Positions 30,951 to 39,429 of a stretch of 64,000 bases of DNA are shown one piece after another; position 1 is the first letter of the stretch, and the number at the start of each line of letters is the position of its first letter. The notes below the pieces were generated by a model. That model made no database searches. It was not told the DNA's origin and saw only the letters and a program-made list of their open reading frames with translations. Made by a program: the position numbers and the translations under genes. This stretch comes from Acinetobacter sp. NCu2D-2 (lineage in GTDB: Bacteria; Pseudomonadota; Gammaproteobacteria; Pseudomonadales; Moraxellaceae), in contig NZ_CP015594.1 in assembly GCF_001647675.1 (NCBI RefSeq), positions 2,108,001 through 2,172,000 on the forward strand. Direction: 5' to 3'.

Positions 30951-31808
30951 TTATTCGCCAACCAACCAACGTACAGCAGCATGTCCGCCATTTTCAGCCA
31001 TACGTAAGTGTGGGAATAACCATTGAAGTGCTTCATCTGCATCTTCAGAGAATTTCCAAGGTGGATTGATCACCAGTAAACCACAACCATTCAGACCTAC
31101 TGGCGTATCATCTGGCCATACACATACTTCACAAATCAGCTGACGACGAATACCCGTTTTAAACATTTTCTTTTCAAAACGTTCAATCATCGCGCGGTCT
31201 TTAATTGGATACCAAACTGCAAAACAGCCTGTCGGCCATTTTTTATAAGCAGCCGCAATCAGTTCAACCAATTGTGGAAAATCTTTACGCTCTAATTCAT
31301 AAGGCGGATCGATAATGACCATGCCGCGCTTTTCTTTCGGAGGAATAACCGCCAAAAGCCCTTCATAAGCATCACGCTCATGCAAGCCTGCACGTTTGTC
31401 AAAAATGTTATGACGTAACTGCTGGAAGACATCGCGCTGCATTTCAAAGATCGTTGCTTTATCTATTTCACGCATGGCTTCAAGAGCAAACCACGGTGAA
31501 CCCGGATAAGCACCCTTACCGAAGTTTTCACGCATTTTTTCAACAACTTTTAAATATTGTTGAACACCTTCAGGCGCAGTACGTTTCACTGAATCATCAA
31601 GCTTCACTAGTCGATGAATACCGTTTAAAAACTCACCTGACTTTTGTGCTTCAGCAGTCGAAAGATCGTATTTACCTGCTCCACCGTGCGTATCGATATA
31701 GCGATAAGGTTTATCTTTCGCGTTTAAACGGGTCAAGATCTGCATTAATAAGACATGCTTCATGACATCGGCAAAGTTGCCGGCATGAAAATGGTGACGG
31801 TAATTCAT
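30951..31808 (-). CDS. rlmJ: 23S rRNA (adenine(2030)-N6)-methyltransferase
   Basis: 285-aa RlmJ (YhiR), methylating A2030 of 23S rRNA. Family start MNYRHHFHAGNFADVMKHV, then IDTHGGAGKYDL near residue 40, SPWFAL near 105, and the catalytic motif IDPPYE near 166. Length is normal. It lies 42 bases upstream of pssA on the same strand and diverges from the oxygenase gene. Confidence 0.95.
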   Translation of the reverse strand: MNYRHHFHAGNFADVMKHVLLMQILTRLNAKDKPYRYIDTHGGAGKYDLSTAEAQKSGEFLNGIHRLVKLDDSVKRTAPEGVQQYLKVVEKMRENFGKGAYPGSPWFALEAMREIDKATIFEMQRDVFQQLRHNIFDKRAGLHERDAYEGLLAVIPPKEKRGMVIIDPPYELERKDFPQLVELIAAAYKKWPTGCFAVWYPIKDRAMIERFEKKMFKTGIRRQLICEVCVWPDDTPVGLNGCGLLVINPPWKFSEDADEALQWLFPHLRMAENGGHAAVRWLVGE

Positions 31809-31923
31809 GTTTCGTTTATTCCTAATATCAATGACTATTTTAACATGAAAAAATGTTTCGTTCAGTTTCCTTTCTTACACTAGAATAGCAGCGCTCTTGA
31901 TTCTGCATTTTTAGGTTATTGTT

Positions 31924-32526
31924 ATGGATACAATTCAACTCCCAAAGTCATGGTCTGTTGATCAAATTTTAGATGATTTAGATCAACAGGGTTTCAGTAT
32001 CATCGATGATGCTTATGACACTGAATATATTCAGAACTTAATTCAGGAATGCACCACCAATTTAGAACGTTTCCGCGATGCCGCGATTCAAAACGGCGTT
32101 GTCAGTAACATTCGTAGCGATCATATTTTATGGCTGAACGAAGAATTACCCATTTCGAATGTACATGTCGAAAATTTATCTCACATGGGACAGATCTTTA
32201 ATCGCGCCTTCTTTCTAGGAATTAAAGATGTGGAAGCACATTTTGCCTGCTATAACGCAGGTGAATTCTATGCCTTACATCGTGATAATCCACAAGGCAA
32301 AAATGGTCGTATGATCTCGAGTGTGTACTATCTCCATGATGATTGGCACAGTGATTGGGGCGGTCAACTTCGTTTACAGGATAAAAATGATCAATGGCAT
32401 ATCATTGAACCGCGACCCAATCGAATTGCATTTTTCCAAAGTGATTTATTACACGAAGTTCTTGAAGCAAAACATCAGCGTTTATCAATTACGGCATGGC
32501 TGCGCAGTGATGCAGGCATTATTTAA
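31924..32526 (+). CDS. 2OG-Fe(II) oxygenase
   Basis: 200-aa double-stranded beta-helix dioxygenase of the prolyl 4-hydroxylase-like type. The iron ligands are HRD near residues 119-121 and His in LLHEVLEA near 180; the 2-oxoglutarate-binding Arg is probably in HQRLSITAWLR. The segment YYLHDDWHSDWGGQLRL is the classic core. The substrate (protein or small molecule) is not known. Divergent from rlmJ and followed 58 bases later by another gene. Confidence 0.87.
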   Translation: MDTIQLPKSWSVDQILDDLDQQGFSIIDDAYDTEYIQNLIQECTTNLERFRDAAIQNGVVSNIRSDHILWLNEELPISNVHVENLSHMGQIFNRAFFLGIKDVEAHFACYNAGEFYALHRDNPQGKNGRMISSVYYLHDDWHSDWGGQLRLQDKNDQWHIIEPRPNRIAFFQSDLLHEVLEAKHQRLSITAWLRSDAGII

Positions 32527-32584
32527 CTTTAAATCGTAATTTTCAGCCTCATATAGCTGATATAGAGAAATGAGGACATCGTTC

Positions 32585-33112
32585 ATGCGATTAACTACCA
32601 AGCAAATCATTACGCGCATTGGTGAAACCGACCAATTGTTTTTGCAAGGCAATAGCCCTGAGCTTGCGCTTGAACGTGCCGATCTACGTTTACAACTGGT
32701 GACTTTGAGTCAGGTTCGCCAAGAACAAGTGCATTTCCTTCAAGAAGCCATTGTGTTACTTGAGCAATCACGAGTTGAATTTGAGGAAATGCCGCTCAGT
32801 CTTTATATCAACTTGTCATTGCATTTGGCGAAGGCTTATATGATCTTCTTTGAACTGACCAAAGAAAATCGTTATGCCATTATTACGCAGCAAATCATGA
32901 AACCGATGGTCAATTACGGACATGGCGATATTTTGTTTTTCTTGGCTTATGCCTATGCAAGCAATAAAGAACCGTCTTTAACACGTCATTGGCTAAGTAA
33001 ATATGCCAAAACTAAAGAGTTTGACTTAGAGCTATTGCAGCAACATCCAGCCTTTGAAGATTATCGTTCTCTTGATTGGTTTAAGACGATTTTAAAAAGT
33101 CGTATGCATTAA
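32585..33112 (+). CDS. Hypothetical helical protein
   Basis: 175-aa all-helical soluble protein; the middle (LHLAKAYMIFFELTKENRY) looks like a TPR-type helical repeat, but no repeat register is certain. ATG 32585 is chosen over 32570 because GAGGA lies 8 bases upstream. It probably shares a transcript with the oxygenase. Its natural terminator, starting 12 bases after the stop, is interrupted by an insertion sequence. Confidence 0.68.
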   Translation: MRLTTKQIITRIGETDQLFLQGNSPELALERADLRLQLVTLSQVRQEQVHFLQEAIVLLEQSRVEFEEMPLSLYINLSLHLAKAYMIFFELTKENRYAIITQQIMKPMVNYGHGDILFFLAYAYASNKEPSLTRHWLSKYAKTKEFDLELLQQHPAFEDYRSLDWFKTILKSRMH

Positions 33113-33124
33113 TCTATAAAAATA

Positions 33125-33142
33125 AAAAAGCCTCACTATGAG
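33125..33142 (+). terminator. Left half of an IS-disrupted terminator
   Basis: AAAAAAGCCTCACTATGAG before the IS and CTCACTATGAGGCTTTTTT after it rebuild a 12-bp stem AAAAAAGCCTCA/TGAGGCTTTTTT with loop CTA once one target copy is removed. The stem served the convergent genes at 33112 and 34536. The insertion separates its arms by 1.4 kb. Confidence 0.8.
33132..33142. repeat. 11-bp target duplication, left copy
   Basis: CTCACTATGAG, repeated at 34532-34542. The duplication is itself CTCA-CTA-TGAG, centred on the dyad of the terminator. Confidence 0.9.
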
Positions 33143-33155
33143 TAATGCCAGTCAG

Positions 33156-34460
33156 TTAAGAAATTGACTGGCATTTTCTTGGATATTTTTGTGCTTTAAT
33201 TTTCACTACTCGCGGACATTGCCTTTGCCTTTTTTCAGGTAATACAAATATTTTAGATTGTTCAAATAATTGTGCTAAATGTTTGGGTAGATTTCCTGCT
33301 GATTCTAAAGGTGTGTGCCTTAAGATATTGATAATACTCATAGATGCAATATGGAAACTGATCCTTAAAGGACTCACCTTTGCATGTTCAGCGATAAACC
33401 TCATCTGTCTTCTTAAGATATTATAAGCAATAAATACCCCCCACAATTCTTGATAGACCAAATCAGGTTGTTTGCTTCTTAAAATTCTTGCATCCTGTAA
33501 ATCACTTTTAATTTCCCGATAACACATTTCTATTTCCCAACGCTGGATATAAAGCATTGCAAGGTCTTTGAATGGATAAACTTCAGAATCTGTTAATGAT
33601 GTAATGTAACGTCTTATTTTTCCTGCATATTCAACTTCAATTAAACGTGCTTCCCAATAGTCACCCAATGACGGATTTATCTTTTTTGCTCTTGCTGAAA
33701 CAGGCATTTTGATCTGAAAGTCATGGGCCGCATTATGATGAATCACTTCATAACGCAGGTTGTCCTTTGCTCGCATCAACCAATGACTCTCTTCTGCCTG
33801 AGATTGCCAACTCACTAAAAAATCAGCAGAGAAGTAAGCACGATCAAATAGGGTAATACTGCGAACTGGTGCTTTTAATTGACTGGCTAAGGTTAATTCA
33901 CCTTGATCCATACTGCCAATTTGGGCATCAATCATTTCATGTGTATTGGTATTCACCAGGCAAGTCGCTCTGACTTGTGGGTAAGGGGCAGCTGCTGTTT
34001 TGCCTTTGGATGAACCAAAGTGCTTAAAGTTTTCTTCTGTATGAGGCATAGACCAAACCACACCATCTACAGCACAAACGCATAGACCGTGAAAGTTGCT
34101 ATATTGTTGTTGTGAGTCTTTAAACCATGCCTGACTTAATGTCGAAAATAAAGCACTCATGGGCTCTAAGCCTAAGCGCTGTCTTGCTTGTACGGATGCA
34201 CTCGGTACACAGTATTCTGCCGTACCGAAAACAAGTTGCAATTGTTGAACCACATACCAAATCGGTTGATTTCGAAATAGAGCAAGTCCGATTACCAGCC
34301 AAACAACATGTTCAGCAGGCAGTTTTCTTTTTCGAATTGATGCTTTACCTGTTTGGTTTAAGCAATCTTCTATCCAGTTTAAATCAATCAATTCACTGAA
34401 TTGTGAAAGTGAAGGTAGGGTTTGTTTTAATGTTAAATCTAAATTCTGAGATAAATTCAT
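33156..34460 (-). CDS. IS4-family transposase (IS4 subgroup)
   Basis: 434-aa DDE transposase close to E. coli IS4 InsG in plan, including the KRKLPAEHVVWLVIGLAL N-terminal region and the CPRVVKIKAQKYPRK tail. Catalytic residues: Asp in CAVDGVVW near 130, Asp in TLFDRAYFS near 211, Glu in the complete YREK motif (Y-x2-R-x3-E-x6-K) at YIQRWEIEMCYREIK near 305. The stop codon falls inside the left terminal repeat. The frame is intact, so the element may be active. Confidence 0.93.
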   Translation of the reverse strand: MNLSQNLDLTLKQTLPSLSQFSELIDLNWIEDCLNQTGKASIRKRKLPAEHVVWLVIGLALFRNQPIWYVVQQLQLVFGTAEYCVPSASVQARQRLGLEPMSALFSTLSQAWFKDSQQQYSNFHGLCVCAVDGVVWSMPHTEENFKHFGSSKGKTAAAPYPQVRATCLVNTNTHEMIDAQIGSMDQGELTLASQLKAPVRSITLFDRAYFSADFLVSWQSQAEESHWLMRAKDNLRYEVIHHNAAHDFQIKMPVSARAKKINPSLGDYWEARLIEVEYAGKIRRYITSLTDSEVYPFKDLAMLYIQRWEIEMCYREIKSDLQDARILRSKQPDLVYQELWGVFIAYNILRRQMRFIAEHAKVSPLRISFHIASMSIINILRHTPLESAGNLPKHLAQLFEQSKIFVLPEKRQRQCPRVVKIKAQKYPRKCQSIS

Positions 34461-34462
34461 AA

Positions 34463-34492
34463 AAAAAGAGCGTATTTACATACGCTCTTTTT
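34463..34492 (-). terminator. Hairpin directly before the transposase start
   Basis: Stem AAAAAGAGCGTAT/ATACGCTCTTTTT with a 4-base loop. In the transposase direction it ends in a U-run that abuts the ATG at 34460, leaving no room for a normal ribosome binding site. It looks like an intrinsic terminator that shields the transposase from outside transcription. Confidence 0.7.
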
Positions 34493-34531
34493 ACAGTATT
34501 TTAACTTTTTTTGCTTAACTGACTGGCATTA

Positions 34532-34542
34532 CTCACTATGAG
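34532..34542. repeat. 11-bp target duplication, right copy
   Basis: CTCACTATGAG, identical to 33132-33142; followed by GCTTTTTT, the right arm of the split terminator. Confidence 0.9.
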
Positions 34543-34814
34543 GCTTTTTTATCGAGTAATCGTTGTCGATTTTTATAGGCATCGAGATGTAACTGTTGAT
34601 TCAGCTCATCGACCCAAATCGCCCAATCATCATCCTGTACCAAATGACTAATTAACAATGAGCGCTGTCCTTTATTCCAAAATGGTGCATCATGGAGTGA
34701 AAGCTCGGCTGGAAGTTGATGAGTACGCACATAAAGCTCAATTGCAGCAGGACTGTTGGCTAAACCGAGTTGTGAAAAAAGTAGTTCTAAGGATGGTTTC
34801 TGTTGAGTGAGCAT
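34536..34814 (-). CDS. DUF2789 family protein (copy 1)
   Basis: 92-aa small acidic protein of the DUF2789 family. Conserved layout: LELLFSQLGL, LSLHDAPFWNKGQRSLL, DDDWAIWVDELNQQL. Helical, cytoplasmic; function unknown. Its stop codon lies within the target duplication of the adjacent IS (3' codons read into 34536-34542), so the insertion left the coding frame complete. A paralogue lies 120 bases upstream. Confidence 0.82.
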   Translation of the reverse strand: MLTQQKPSLELLFSQLGLANSPAAIELYVRTHQLPAELSLHDAPFWNKGQRSLLISHLVQDDDWAIWVDELNQQLHLDAYKNRQRLLDKKAS

Positions 34815-34873
34815 CTCGCCCTCCTTATCAATAATTTTGTGATTATTTATTCATCAAACTTATTATATATTGC

Positions 34874-34903
34874 AAAAAAAACCTAGCTGCTCAGCTAGGT
34901 TTG
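34874..34903 (-). terminator. Terminator between the DUF2789 genes
   Basis: Stem AACCTAGCTG/CAGCTAGGTT with a very short CT loop and flanking A/T runs, just past the second DUF2789 gene. Confidence 0.75.
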
Positions 34904-34935
34904 TTGTTTCAAATTGTAGTTGTGTTTTTGAGTGT

Positions 34936-35181
34936 CTAATCAACACCATCATTTTGATGTAAGAGTGCATTCAATTCATCTACCACGATGGCCCACTCAT
35001 CATCCTTTTTCCAATGACTGATAATAAAATTTTTCTGATTTTCATTCCAAAACGGCGCCTGATGAAGTGCTGTGTTCTGGTCAAGCTGATGCGATTCAAC
35101 AAATGCCTCAATTTGCTCCTGACTACTGTCTAGTCCCAATTGATCAAACAGCAGTTCGAGCGTAACGTGCATATCTAACAT
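34936..35181 (-). CDS. DUF2789 family protein (copy 2)
   Basis: 81-aa paralogue of the preceding DUF2789 gene: LELLFDQLGLDSSQEQI, TALHQAPFWNENQKNFI, DDEWAIVVDELNALL. The frame is open upstream to 35226, but ATG 35181 is preceded by AAGGAAGG five bases away and gives the family length. Own terminator downstream, so it is transcribed separately. Function unknown. Confidence 0.83.
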   Translation of the reverse strand: MLDMHVTLELLFDQLGLDSSQEQIEAFVESHQLDQNTALHQAPFWNENQKNFIISHWKKDDEWAIVVDELNALLHQNDGVD

Positions 35182-35277
35182 ATGTACCTTCCTTTGATTT
35201 ATTGTTATCCCTACCCTACTCGGCATAGCCGTAAGATTCAGCTATAAGATTTTTGCAAGATGTTATTTTTTGTGCAT

Positions 35278-35308
35278 AAAAAAAGCACCCCAAATGGAGT
35301 GCTTTTTT
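35278..35308 (-). terminator. Terminator of mdh
   Basis: A-run, AGCAC(CCC)...(GGA)GTGCT stem and T-run about 20 bases beyond the mdh stop on the minus strand. Confidence 0.75.
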
Positions 35309-35329
35309 CTAACTTAGTTTAATACTAAA

Positions 35330-36316
35330 TTATTTTACCATGTCAGCGATAGCTGCACGTTCGTCTTCAAGTTCTTGAAGAGTTACGTTAATGCGTTCAC
35401 GGCTGAATTCGTCGATTTCAAGACCTTGAACGATTTTGTATTCGCCATTTTCAGTTGTTACAGGGAAGCCGAACATTACGCCTTCAGGAATACCGTAAGA
35501 ACCGTCAGATGGGATACCCATAGTTACCCATTTGCCGTTTGTGCCAAGAGCCCAATCGCGCATATGGTCGATTGCAGCGTTTGCAGCAGAAGCAGCAGAA
35601 GATAGACCACGTGCTTCGATAATTGCAGCACCACGTTTACCAACAGTTGGAAGGAATACGTCTTTGTTCCAAGCTGCATCGTTGATTTTGTCTTTTAAGC
35701 TTTCGCCGTTCACATTTGCAAAACGGTAGTCAGCATACATTGTTGGAGAGTGGTTACCCCAAACAGTCATGTTTTCGATGTCAGAAACTGCAACACCCGC
35801 TTTTTGAGCAAGTTGAGTTAACGCACGGTTGTGGTCAAGACGTAACATTGCTGTGAAGTTTTTCGCTGGAAGATCTGGAGCAGATTTCATTGCGATGTAA
35901 GCGTTAGTGTTCGCAGGGTTACCTACAACAAGAACTTTAACGTCACGGCTAGCAACTTCGTTAAGTGCTTTACCTTGACCGATGAAGATTTCGCCGTTTA
36001 CTTTAAGAAGGTCAGCACGTTCCATACCTGGACCACGTGGACGTGAACCAACTAAAAGAGCGTAGTCAGCATCTTTGAAAGCTACTTTAGGATCATCAGT
36101 ACCGATCATGCCCGCCAATAATGGGAAAGCACAGTCGTCTAGTTCCATCATTACGCCTTTAAGCGCTTGCTGAGCTTTCTCAACAGGAATTTCTAATAAT
36201 TGAAGAATAACTGGTTGGTCTTTACCAAGCATTTCACCGCTTGCGATACGGAATAATAGGCTGTAACCAATTTGACCAGCAGCGCCAGTAACGGCAACGC
36301 GAACAGGTTGCTTCAT
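35330..36316 (-). CDS. mdh: Malate dehydrogenase
   Basis: 328-aa NAD-dependent malate dehydrogenase of the TCA cycle (malate to oxaloacetate), of the cytosolic-type group that has [23 protein letters not shown] motif at residues 9-16; substrate Arg in [15 protein letters not shown] near 92; [11 protein letters not shown] near 130; LDHNRA with catalytic Asp near 160; catalytic His in [12 protein letters not shown] near 187. ATG 36316 has GGAG eight bases upstream; the 10-codon extension is not conserved. Strong terminator follows. Confidence 0.96.
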   Translation of the reverse strand: MKQPVRVAVTGAAGQIGYSLLFRIASGEMLGKDQPVILQLLEIPVEKAQQALKGVMMELDDCAFPLLAGMIGTDDPKVAFKDADYALLVGSRPRGPGMERADLLKVNGEIFIGQGKALNEVASRDVKVLVVGNPANTNAYIAMKSAPDLPAKNFTAMLRLDHNRALTQLAQKAGVAVSDIENMTVWGNHSPTMYADYRFANVNGESLKDKINDAAWNKDVFLPTVGKRGAAIIEARGLSSAASAANAAIDHMRDWALGTNGKWVTMGIPSDGSYGIPEGVMFGFPVTTENGEYKIVQGLEIDEFSRERINVTLQELEDERAAIADMVK

Positions 36317-36488
36317 GTAATTATCTCCAATTGAGAGGATCGTCATAATGATTAAATAGCTGTTCTATCTAATCTTAATAATCATAAACGGCAAAGATTG
36401 TACTCTAATCCTTTTCGAGATGCATTTAAAAGACAATGATTTTCAACAAAAGTCTGATAGGAAATATGAATTAAATTGTAAAAAATAC

Positions 36489-37121
36489 TTAATAGGTCCC
36501 TTTAATTAACACATTATGTGCGCATGTGTTAATTACGTTACTCGGGCATTGTTTATACTTACCATTGTGGTAATAACAAATTTTGATTGAGGTTAATAAA
36601 CTGCCTTTTGCTACCTTCTGACAGCTAAATTTCACCCCATGACTCGGCAATCCTGGATTGATTTTTAGGAATTTACTACGTAAAGACTCAATTGGCATGA
36701 CAATGTTTTCTTGCCCTGTCAGCTCCTCTGGAACTTTAAGATGAGCCGCATAATTAATAATATTTCTAAAATATTGTGTCGCATTCATCGGCATACATCC
36801 ACCAATATTCCGCCACAATAATGTCCGACTTTGTTCATCAGGCATGACACGAGCAACAACTTTAGATTGTAAAGGCGATAATTTTGCAGAAGAGGTCGTG
36901 GTGCAATCCCCTGACGGATGTTCAGGATATAACCCTGCAATATTGAGTGAATACCCTTCAAGACATTTACGTTTTTTTGAAAAATCAGCATGTAAACTAC
37001 AGACAGCAGGAACGAGCTGCACATCCATAATATAATTTGGGGTTGCTGCAGATACAGTGTTGCCCGCCCCAGCCAATAAGACTGAAGCGACAACAAGCAG
37101 ACGATTACTCATTACTCCCAT
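36489..37121 (-). CDS. RNase T2 family homologue lacking catalytic histidines
   Basis: About 210 aa, exported (signal ends near NTVSA). The order of features follows RNase I: VPAVCSLHADFSKKRKC, YSLNIAGLYPEHPSGDC where T2 enzymes have FTVHGLWP, VMPDEQSRTLLWRNIGGC where they have the KHGxC box, YF after it, then GVKFSCQ and SIKICYYHNGKYKQC. Cysteines and fold landmarks remain. Both catalytic His positions are replaced (Ala before GLYP, Ile before GGC). It is probably a periplasmic binding protein or inhibitor rather than a nuclease. It follows slt by 32 bases. Start choice among 37112, 37121 and 37142 is uncertain. Confidence 0.75.
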   Translation of the reverse strand: MGVMSNRLLVVASVLLAGAGNTVSAATPNYIMDVQLVPAVCSLHADFSKKRKCLEGYSLNIAGLYPEHPSGDCTTTSSAKLSPLQSKVVARVMPDEQSRTLLWRNIGGCMPMNATQYFRNIINYAAHLKVPEELTGQENIVMPIESLRSKFLKINPGLPSHGVKFSCQKVAKGSLLTSIKICYYHNGKYKQCPSNVINTCAHNVLIKGTY

Positions 37122-37153
37122 GAATAAATCACCATTCCCCAATAGTTCAAAAT

Positions 37154-39112
37154 TTATTGTTGTGTGTTTCTAAGCGGGATTTGCTGCATGCGCTTCCCAA
37201 TGGATTGAGCACCCTGTCCTAATAAAATACCGTAATGTGTGGCATTCGTCATAACATGTTTCACATAATCTCGTGTTTCCAAAAGTGGAATCGTTTCTGT
37301 GTACTGGTCAGCCGCGATCGGTTGGTTTTCAGGTTGCCAACGACGTGCACGGTTCGGTCCTGCATTGTAGCCTGCTGTTGCAAGTACTGGGCTACCACTG
37401 AGCTGACCCAAAATTGTCGACAAATAATAAGTACCGTAACGGATATTGGTATTCATATCGGTTAGCGCTGCTGGGTTATACGTCTCACCCATTTTCTTTG
37501 CCACAAGTTTTGCGGTATCTGGCATGATTTGCATCAAACCACCTGCCCCAACATTAGAGCGCGCACCAGTATTAAACCGACTTTCTTGACGCATCAAACC
37601 ATAAGCCCATGCAGGATCAATGCCAGCGTTTTGGCTATGACTCACGACATAGTTTTGATGTGGCATTGGATAACGATAGGTATAGTTATGTTTTTTAGTG
37701 GTGCGGTCTGCGGCATAAATCGCACGATCATGCCACCCCATATCTAAAGCACGTTTTGCAGCAGCCAAAATCAGATCATCATCATTTTTTAAATAGGCCT
37801 GACGTACTGCCCAGTTCCACTCACGGTTAATATAGGTTGCCGGTGCACCAATATCACGTAAGGCAAATGCACGGCGGAAATGAATATCTTGATTCAAACG
37901 CTGCATCGCTTGATTGGATGGCTGTGCTTGTGTATTTGACCCCAAAGTCAGTTGTCCAATGCGGTCACGTGCCAATAAATTATAGTAGTCATCGCCAGTG
38001 GCTAAGCGTTTATAAATTTCTTCAGCTGCTTTTTTCGATGCACGATCACTCCGCTGTTCCGATGCACGTGCTAACCAATATTGCCAACGATCTTCCTGCT
38101 TTTGCGTAACACTCATGGCATCAATAGCACGAATTAAACTTTCCCACGCACTAAAACGAATCGCTTGGCGTGCATAAATTTCGGCTTCTTCAGGGCTAAA
38201 TGGCAAGCCATAACTCGCATCTAAGTAATTGAGTACTTCACGGTTAAAATTATTTTTCATTACCGTGGTACCACCAATATAACCTACGGTTCTGTATAAA
38301 GCTTTTTGAACATTTTCAGGTGTTCCAGCAGCAGATTGCTTCACGATTGCAAATGCAGAATTCAAATCATTATTGGCTAAGCGCCCCATGGCATAAATCA
38401 AATACGCGTAGTCTGCTGCATTGGTTTTAGGCGCAGTCCACAAATATTGCTGCGGATTGGCTTGGATTGAATTAAGCTGCGCCAAACTTAGACTTTGACC
38501 AATACTTTGCGCTGTCGCAATGGCTTGACCCGATTGTCCTGCACGAAGCTGCGCCCATAAGCGTTGCTGACGATCTTCCGTTGTCAGTAAAGGACTTGAG
38601 AGCATCATACGCCCTAAACCTGTACATGATTCAGGTTGCGACTCAGTGGTTAGCCATACATCTTTAAATTCTGCATAAACCAAAGGATCGCCAGTTTTTG
38701 CCCGCACTTGAGCTACAGCACAGGCTTCCGCGCGGTCAGCATTAGTCACAAAAGAAAGTACCGGTTGTGCAGTTGCAAAGTCGGCTTGTTTAACTTTTTC
38801 TTCAACATAGTCCGCACTGAGTTTTTCCGCCATAGCCGATTGAGGATAGCGCTGAGCGAAACTTAAAATTGCTGATACAGGTTGCTGTGCAAGGTTTTGA
38901 TTGAGTAACCAATATTCAGGGTAATACCCTAAGGCATCATTTTGCATAGCAGCACGATATTGCTGCAACAATTCAGTATTACCTGCATTTGCTGCACTTA
39001 AAGCATCATTAAATTGTTGCTCAGCAGCTTGAATCTCGGTTATTGCAAAGCAGGCCACACTTAAGCCCAAGAATTTAGAATAATTATGTGTTTTAAACTT
39101 TAGCTTTAACAT
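37154..39112 (-). CDS. slt: Soluble lytic murein transglycosylase
   Basis: 652-aa periplasmic lytic transglycosylase of the Slt70 type, cleaving peptidoglycan between MurNAc and GlcNAc with 1,6-anhydro product. Signal peptide ends near TEIQAAEQ. A long helical superhelix follows (~30-460). The C-terminal SLT domain has the catalytic Glu in GLMRQESRFNTGARS near 508, GAGGLMQIMPDTAK near 525 and YNAGPNRARRW near 585. ATG 39112 is chosen from the signal peptide and an AAGG upstream. Probably co-transcribed with the RNase T2-like gene. Confidence 0.95.
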   Translation of the reverse strand: MLKLKFKTHNYSKFLGLSVACFAITEIQAAEQQFNDALSAANAGNTELLQQYRAAMQNDALGYYPEYWLLNQNLAQQPVSAILSFAQRYPQSAMAEKLSADYVEEKVKQADFATAQPVLSFVTNADRAEACAVAQVRAKTGDPLVYAEFKDVWLTTESQPESCTGLGRMMLSSPLLTTEDRQQRLWAQLRAGQSGQAIATAQSIGQSLSLAQLNSIQANPQQYLWTAPKTNAADYAYLIYAMGRLANNDLNSAFAIVKQSAAGTPENVQKALYRTVGYIGGTTVMKNNFNREVLNYLDASYGLPFSPEEAEIYARQAIRFSAWESLIRAIDAMSVTQKQEDRWQYWLARASEQRSDRASKKAAEEIYKRLATGDDYYNLLARDRIGQLTLGSNTQAQPSNQAMQRLNQDIHFRRAFALRDIGAPATYINREWNWAVRQAYLKNDDDLILAAAKRALDMGWHDRAIYAADRTTKKHNYTYRYPMPHQNYVVSHSQNAGIDPAWAYGLMRQESRFNTGARSNVGAGGLMQIMPDTAKLVAKKMGETYNPAALTDMNTNIRYGTYYLSTILGQLSGSPVLATAGYNAGPNRARRWQPENQPIAADQYTETIPLLETRDYVKHVMTNATHYGILLGQGAQSIGKRMQQIPLRNTQQ

Positions 39113-39429
39113 CCACTCGCCTTCTCTAATCTCTTGCGCTCTCAAACTGTCCTATGCAGCCTGACTTTTAGCTAGTTTAGTAGCTCTAAACTGGCATATT
39201 GTTCTGTATATGTAACCTTATGATTAAGCAATATTAATTTTCAAACACTTTTCGTTCATAAATCAATCTTTTTACGTGCTTAATTATCTCTACAAGTTTA
39301 AGCGACTTTCCTGCTAAAATACGTGCCTTTCCAAAATTTCATGCTGTGAATTGAATTTTAATTGTCCCGATCATACCTTGATTCGGCTTATTTGTTCACA
39401 TTTTCTCCGCATTACCCTCAGGAGCGTAC

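Larger units (their letters stand above)
33143..34531 (-). mobile_element. IS4-type insertion sequence, 1389 bp
   Basis: Complete element with 18-bp terminal inverted repeats TAATGCCAGTCAGTTAAG, which resemble the ends of E. coli IS4. It is flanked by an 11-bp direct duplication and holds one intact transposase gene. Two structures stand out inside: a nested inverted repeat at the left end (33144-33175), and a 13-bp-stem hairpin directly before the transposase start (34463-34492). Intact ends, duplication and frame suggest recent insertion. Confidence 0.93.
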
